Shown here piece by piece: positions 23,068 to 26,656 of a stretch of DNA of 26,656 nt. The stretch lies in the IMG/VR virus record IMGVR_UViG_3300032334_001620, positions 1-26,656 of that record; one strand, written 5' to 3'. This DNA is from a virus. The translations under genes were made by a program, and so were the position numbers. The first letter of the stretch is position 1, and every line of letters begins with the position of its first letter. The notes beneath the pieces were generated by a model, which was given only the letters and a program-made list of their open reading frames with translations, was not told the DNA's origin and did not search any database.

Positions 23068-24450
23068 TTATAACTCTATTAACTTAAATTTTTTCTTTGG
23101 TGTCCAATTTTCAAATGCCCCATCCATACCTTCTACTAATGCATTACACATTGCTTCTCTACTTAACAAACCATCACCCAACATCCACTTTCTACCTTTT
23201 TCTGCTGCTGCTTTTCTTTCCTCTCTACCCATTTTATAAAAATCCATAATTAGAGGAGCAATATCAATAAAATCAACTCTATCATCAAAGATATATGGAG
23301 TAGGAACTGAACCTGTTGTTGAACGAACTGGCCAAATTGGTTTAACCCAATCTCCCCAAACTACGGTATTCTTTTTGTATCTATCATGCAAAGAACCAAT
23401 TTCTACATAATCTTCAGCAGTTAATAACTTACCTGTACCTTTATCTCTAAATCCACATTGGTCTTGCATGCCACCTGTTACATTTACAATGATAGGAGTT
23501 CCTGCCATTACCGATTCCGCAGTTGCCAACCCAAATCCTTCATTGGATGCTACGTTGATTGTTACATCTCCTAAATTGTAAAGATAGTTTAATTCAATCT
23601 CTGTATAACGATTTGGTGCAAATATAACATTTGTTTCAGGTGAACAACATTCATCTACTGTTCTTGGTAAGTCTGTACCATTTTCATCTACAGGTTGAGT
23701 ATGCATTAATAAACATACTTTATCTCTATGTTCTGGTGCCAATGCTTTTACAAACTCATTAAATGCAAGAATTACATCAACTGGTTGTTTTCTACGAATG
23801 TTTCTGTTATTCCAATAAAGAACAAAATCATATTCTTTTTCACCAAAGATTTCTTTTTTAAATTCAGCCGGTACTTCAACGGGTTTATATAAGTCGGAAT
23901 TGATACCATGTGGTACATAACTTACTTGCCAATCGGCAGGTTTAGTCCAATGTTTTTCTCTATCCCAACTCCAAACTCTTTTAGTAATACCATACGTTTG
24001 TTTTGAAATACATCCAATCCAATCACAACTTTCGTAATAATCTCTGTTGTATTTTGGGTCGGGTAAGTCATCCCAAATGTGATAGAAGAAAAGAGGTACT
24101 GATTGACGAATTTCGTGTTCAATCTCATATAACCAAATCCAATATCTTGGGTCTGTAAAGTGTAAGATTGCATCAGGTTGTTCCATCATTAGTAATTGAC
24201 GAATAACATCTGGATTACCATATCCATCAAAAGGGATAATTTTTACATTTGCATCCGCTACACCAGTTTGTTTACGAATATCATCATTTAAATCTAAAAT
24301 TTTACCTGCTTCTGGATGTTTGATTGCTGCTCCTAATTGTACCCAATCGTACTTATCAACCGTTCCCATAACTAACTGTTTGGAAACATTGGCTATTCCA
24401 CTAGCCATTCGGAGGTCATCCGATAATAATAGTATTTTCTTTTTTGCCAT
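23068..24450 (-). CDS. GT4 family GT-B glycosyltransferase
   Basis: This 460-residue protein is the first gene of the glycan block. The first strand KILLLSDDLRMASGIANVSKQL has the SG-A-x-x-x-x-x-L GT4 turn; DAILHFTDPRYW and PLFFYHIWDDLP follow. VLYWNNRNIRRKQP is the linker to the second half. INVASNEGFGLATAESVMAGTPIIV has EX7E with E304 and E312, followed by NVTGGMQDQ, giving a complete donor site. A 32-base leader separates it from the upstream nuclease gene, containing a TATAAATA stretch close to the ATG but no good promoter pair. No membrane segment. Confidence 0.93.
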   Translation of the reverse strand: MAKKKILLLSDDLRMASGIANVSKQLVMGTVDKYDWVQLGAAIKHPEAGKILDLNDDIRKQTGVADANVKIIPFDGYGNPDVIRQLLMMEQPDAILHFTDPRYWIWLYEIEHEIRQSVPLFFYHIWDDLPDPKYNRDYYESCDWIGCISKQTYGITKRVWSWDREKHWTKPADWQVSYVPHGINSDLYKPVEVPAEFKKEIFGEKEYDFVLYWNNRNIRRKQPVDVILAFNEFVKALAPEHRDKVCLLMHTQPVDENGTDLPRTVDECCSPETNVIFAPNRYTEIELNYLYNLGDVTINVASNEGFGLATAESVMAGTPIIVNVTGGMQDQCGFRDKGTGKLLTAEDYVEIGSLHDRYKKNTVVWGDWVKPIWPVRSTTGSVPTPYIFDDRVDFIDIAPLIMDFYKMGREERKAAAEKGRKWMLGDGLLSREAMCNALVEGMDGAFENWTPKKKFKLIEL

Positions 24451-24482
24451 AACTTTTATTTATAATTATATGTATTGGAAAT

Positions 24483-25355
24483 TTAGATTTTTCCATCACA
24501 TATTCCCCTTTGGGAGAACTCACACCATTTACAATTCTTTTTATTTTTACCAGGATTCTTTACAAATTCTACCTGTCTGTAATCACCATTCTCATCAAAT
24601 ACACTATCTACAAATTCCTTAAATGAATTCCATGCTTTAGTAACAGATGGTTTACCATTTGCAGGTATGTGCTTTGAAATACGAGGTATTGTATAATCGG
24701 TTGATTCCGATACTTTTCGTTTTAGTATGATGAATTCAACATCAATCATATCTTGAGATATATTTAATAATTCTGCATAAAACTTTTTATAAAGAAGTAT
24801 TTGTGCATTTTTAATCTCATCTGCTTTTTGGTATTTGTTCCAACCCATTGTAGATGTTTTAAAATCTATAATACGATAGCGACCTGAAACTTTGTTTCTA
24901 ACCACCATATCTAAAAATCCTAAAAAACTTACATTTTCTGCAATTTTAGTATTAATAGGTTGTTCAATTGCTACCAACTCATCATTTGTTAATGAAAAGA
25001 AACTGTTGAAGTTTTTAGGTTTTTGAAAATAATCTAATATAAGATTTCCATCTTCTAAAAACTCAACTAATTCTTCTTTTGTACAAATAGGATTAGTACC
25101 ATCTAATGATTCTTTTAAATACAACTCACGCATCTTCTCTTTCAAAAATGCCTTTGTATCCATTAGTTTATCTGCTTGTGATTTTGAAATACGCAAACAC
25201 TTATCCAAATAAGTTTGGAGTGTTTCGTGCATTGCAGTTCCAAATACTAAATGGATATTTGATGTAGAGATAGATAATCCATCAATATAATTTAACTTAT
25301 ACTGGTATGGACATCCGCTCCACATTGAGTATTGACTAAAAGAAACTCTTCCCAT
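24483..25355 (-). CDS. Cas4/RecB-type PD-(D/E)XK nuclease with Fe-S cysteines
   Basis: This is a 290-residue protein. SFSQYSMWSGCPYQYKLNYI at the N-terminus is the RecB/AddB-type start with C15. LVFGTAMHETLQ carries the conserved histidine H43; FLGFLDMVV gives D149, and YRIIDFKTST gives D164-x-K166, completing the nuclease site. The tail has C275-x2-C278-x7-C286, which with C15 would ligate a 4Fe-4S cluster, as in Cas4, AddB and Dna2. Likely a single-stranded or 5'-3' DNA exonuclease for phage recombination or replication. It starts with a one-base overlap after the gp62-like gene. No cas1/cas2 or CRISPR is near, so a CRISPR role is unlikely. Confidence 0.9.
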   Translation of the reverse strand: MGRVSFSQYSMWSGCPYQYKLNYIDGLSISTSNIHLVFGTAMHETLQTYLDKCLRISKSQADKLMDTKAFLKEKMRELYLKESLDGTNPICTKEELVEFLEDGNLILDYFQKPKNFNSFFSLTNDELVAIEQPINTKIAENVSFLGFLDMVVRNKVSGRYRIIDFKTSTMGWNKYQKADEIKNAQILLYKKFYAELLNISQDMIDVEFIILKRKVSESTDYTIPRISKHIPANGKPSVTKAWNSFKEFVDSVFDENGDYRQVEFVKNPGKNKKNCKWCEFSQRGICDGKI

Positions 25356-25807
25356 TATATTTTAAGTTTAAGTTTGGTAATTTGTTTTGAGTCAATACCA
25401 TATTTTTGACAAATAAATTTAATGTTTTCTCTACCTTCTCTCGAAGAATATAGAATTTCTATGTAATCAATAGCTTGGTGCTCAGAACAAATATACTCAG
25501 TTTTTATGAGATTTACAAGCCATTCCTCATATTTTTCTCCCGCTTTTCCTTTAATATATTTTAAGTAATACTTACCTTTGGGTATGATATTAATATACAA
25601 CTTATACATTTCCTCTGGTGATAACGTTTGAGTTAAAGGTAGTATAGTTGCAATGAGTTCTACCCATTCCGGTTTCATAGAAAGGAATCTATTAATCATA
25701 AAATTACTCCAACTCTTAATATCTTCCTCTGATAATTTATCAAAGTAGTTTGGGTCTTGCTCCGATGTAATTGCAGCAATGTGGTCAAATAACTTTTTTC
25801 CTGCCAT
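25355..25807 (-). CDS. 62: T4 gp62-like clamp-loader small subunit
   Basis: This is a 150-residue protein, compared with 187 in T4 gp62. The segment FMINRFLSMKPEWVELI, then LSPEEMYKLYINIIPKGKYYLKYIK, aligns in order with T4 gp62 (NALSQFPECM, then [23 protein letters not shown]). The later part keeps AIDYIEIL and GRENIKFICQKYG, as T4 has AINYKSIL. It would form the 4:1 clamp loader with the gp44-like ATPase, opening the sliding clamp at primer ends. Position supports this: it lies downstream of the gene 44-like gene, as in T4, here with a zinc-ribbon gene between. The sequence match is moderate, the context strong. Confidence 0.8.
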   Translation of the reverse strand: MAGKKLFDHIAAITSEQDPNYFDKLSEEDIKSWSNFMINRFLSMKPEWVELIATILPLTQTLSPEEMYKLYINIIPKGKYYLKYIKGKAGEKYEEWLVNLIKTEYICSEHQAIDYIEILYSSREGRENIKFICQKYGIDSKQITKLKLKI

Positions 25808-26046
25808 TATTCTACTATTGATGATGGTTTATCTCTTAATTCCAAAGGTAGTAACTCTTGCAATGCTTTACCACATTGAGTACAAAGATACATTTCAACT
25901 GGAATAATTGAATCTTGTGCTTGACCTGTTACTAATCTTGATAATTTTTTGAATCTAAATCCTGGCATAAACACTTTGTTGCCACATTCGCAATCCATAT
26001 CTCTTGCATCATTTATATTGATGCCCATTGGTAATCCTTGTTGCAT
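25807..26046 (-). CDS. Zinc-ribbon protein between clamp-loader genes
   Basis: This is a 79-residue protein with C19-x-C21 and C55-x2-C58, a four-cysteine zinc ribbon. Between them lies FRFKKLSRLVTGQAQDSIIPVEMYLC, which recurs in zinc-ribbon orphans of marine T4-like phages as I remember them. It has one-base overlaps (TAATG) with both the gp44-like and the gp62-like genes, so it is produced with the clamp loader. A role in replication or late transcription, where the clamp also acts, is possible. No DNA-binding region beyond the ribbon is visible. Confidence 0.8.
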   Translation of the reverse strand: MQQGLPMGININDARDMDCECGNKVFMPGFRFKKLSRLVTGQAQDSIIPVEMYLCTQCGKALQELLPLELRDKPSSIVE

Positions 26047-26656
26047 TACTTTATAATGTTTAAAATTTGAATAATTGTACTCATAAATATTATTTCTTTA
26101 TCTACGACTAATGCATCTTTAGATATACCTTCTGCTATAGTTAGGATTACATTTGCCGTATTACCTGATGCGTATTCATCTACTTTATCATATAACATAG
26201 AATACATTTCAGAATAATCATTTAATCTATTATCAGCAATTGCTTGTCTGATATTCATAAACATATTACGTTTGTCATCATTTGCTTTTAACAAATCTAC
26301 CAATTTAGTTTGGAAGTTAGATTCCACCATAATTTGATGGTCTACTTTTAATTCTCCTTTTGCAGATTGTAATTGGCAAGTATTTAAGATTCTACGAATA
26401 TCTGGATAATATGAACTGATAATATCAGCTACATTTTTTAAATCGTATTTAATTTTTTCTGTATCCAAAATCTTAGCAACCTGAATTGCTACATCTTTTT
26501 TAGTTGGAGGTGTAATTGCAAATGATTGACATCTACTTTGAATTGGGTCAATAATTTTTTCAATATAATTACAAGTCAAAATAAAACGACAATGTTTACT
26601 AAATGTTTCCATCAAATTTCTCAAAATTGCTTGAGCGTTTGGAGTCATATAATCAA
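26046..26656 (-). CDS. 44: T4 gp44-like clamp-loader ATPase, N-terminus cut by window edge
   Basis: The reading frame continues to the right edge (codons for D and Y precede the first internal methionine), so the start is outside the window. Visible parts are DYMTPNAQAILRNLMETF after Walker B, sensor 1 with FILTCNY, the arginine-finger SRC motif in IQSRCQSF, and a sensor 2 region in YYPDIRRILNTCQ. The C-terminal collar domain follows. This is the AAA+ subunit that loads the sliding clamp in T4-type phages. The downstream zinc ribbon and gp62-like gene agree with the family order. The Walker A part is missing only since the window ends. Confidence 0.93.
   Translation of the reverse strand, partial: DYMTPNAQAILRNLMETFSKHCRFILTCNYIEKIIDPIQSRCQSFAITPPTKKDVAIQVAKILDTEKIKYDLKNVADIISSYYPDIRRILNTCQLQSAKGELKVDHQIMVESNFQTKLVDLLKANDDKRNMFMNIRQAIADNRLNDYSEMYSMLYDKVDEYASGNTANVILTIAEGISKDALVVDKEIIFMSTIIQILNIIK

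Noticed and set aside
24483-25355. Cas4 of a CRISPR system
   Set aside because: No cas1, cas2 or repeat array is visible and the neighbours are replication genes; a phage recombination nuclease fits better.

Overview
The window looks like part of a large tailed-phage genome with low GC, and the host is most likely a member of the Bacteroidota. The phage assignment rests on a T4-type clamp-loader pair (gene 44-like and gene 62-like), a free-standing HNH endonuclease, a peptidoglycan-binding lysis-type protein, many small overlapping orphan genes and the absence of bacterial housekeeping neighbours. The host assignment rests on a DUF4494-like protein, leaders without a Shine-Dalgarno sequence and rich in A, and a promoter of the Bacteroidota form (TTG, 20 bp, TAnnTTTG) in front of groEL. 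All genes I accept lie on the minus strand, so transcription runs from high to low coordinates. Neighbouring genes abut or overlap, often as ATGA or TAATG, and no stretch over 300 bases lacks a gene.

In transcription order, 26656-24483 is a replication and repair block: the C-terminal part of a gp44-like clamp-loader ATPase, a zinc-ribbon protein, a gp62-like clamp-loader small subunit and a Cas4/RecB-type nuclease with iron-sulfur cysteines. From 24450 to 7689 there is a block of about 17 kb rich in glycosyltransferases. It holds eleven glycosyltransferase-like proteins of both GT-A and GT-B type. It also holds sugar-nucleotide enzymes: an RfbH/E1-type 3-dehydrase with a histidine in place of the PLP lysine and with iron-sulfur cysteines, an RmlD-like reductase, a NovU/TylC3-like C-methyltransferase, a HAD-nucleotidyltransferase fusion, a reduced SDR-like protein and a short glycerophosphodiesterase-like protein. 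An HNH endonuclease and three orphan proteins interrupt the block.

From 7650 to 4796 lie orphan genes, a one-TM coiled-coil protein, an overlapping HAD phosphatase / APS-kinase-like pair, an HTH protein with a degenerate HNH domain and a 54-residue orphan. Then come groEL with its own host-like promoter, a run of small proteins, a possible packaged ParB-like protein with a T4-style capsid-targeting N-terminus, an orphan with weak ADP-ribosyltransferase-like features, and a truncated peptidoglycan-binding protein at the left edge.

The main interpretation, which is inference, is that the phage carries a pathway to make or remodel a deoxysugar, possibly branched, and to attach it through many cytoplasmic glycosyltransferases to its own virion proteins or to host glycans. 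I see no flippase, polymerase or other membrane export protein in the block, which favours a virion or other cytoplasmic acceptor.
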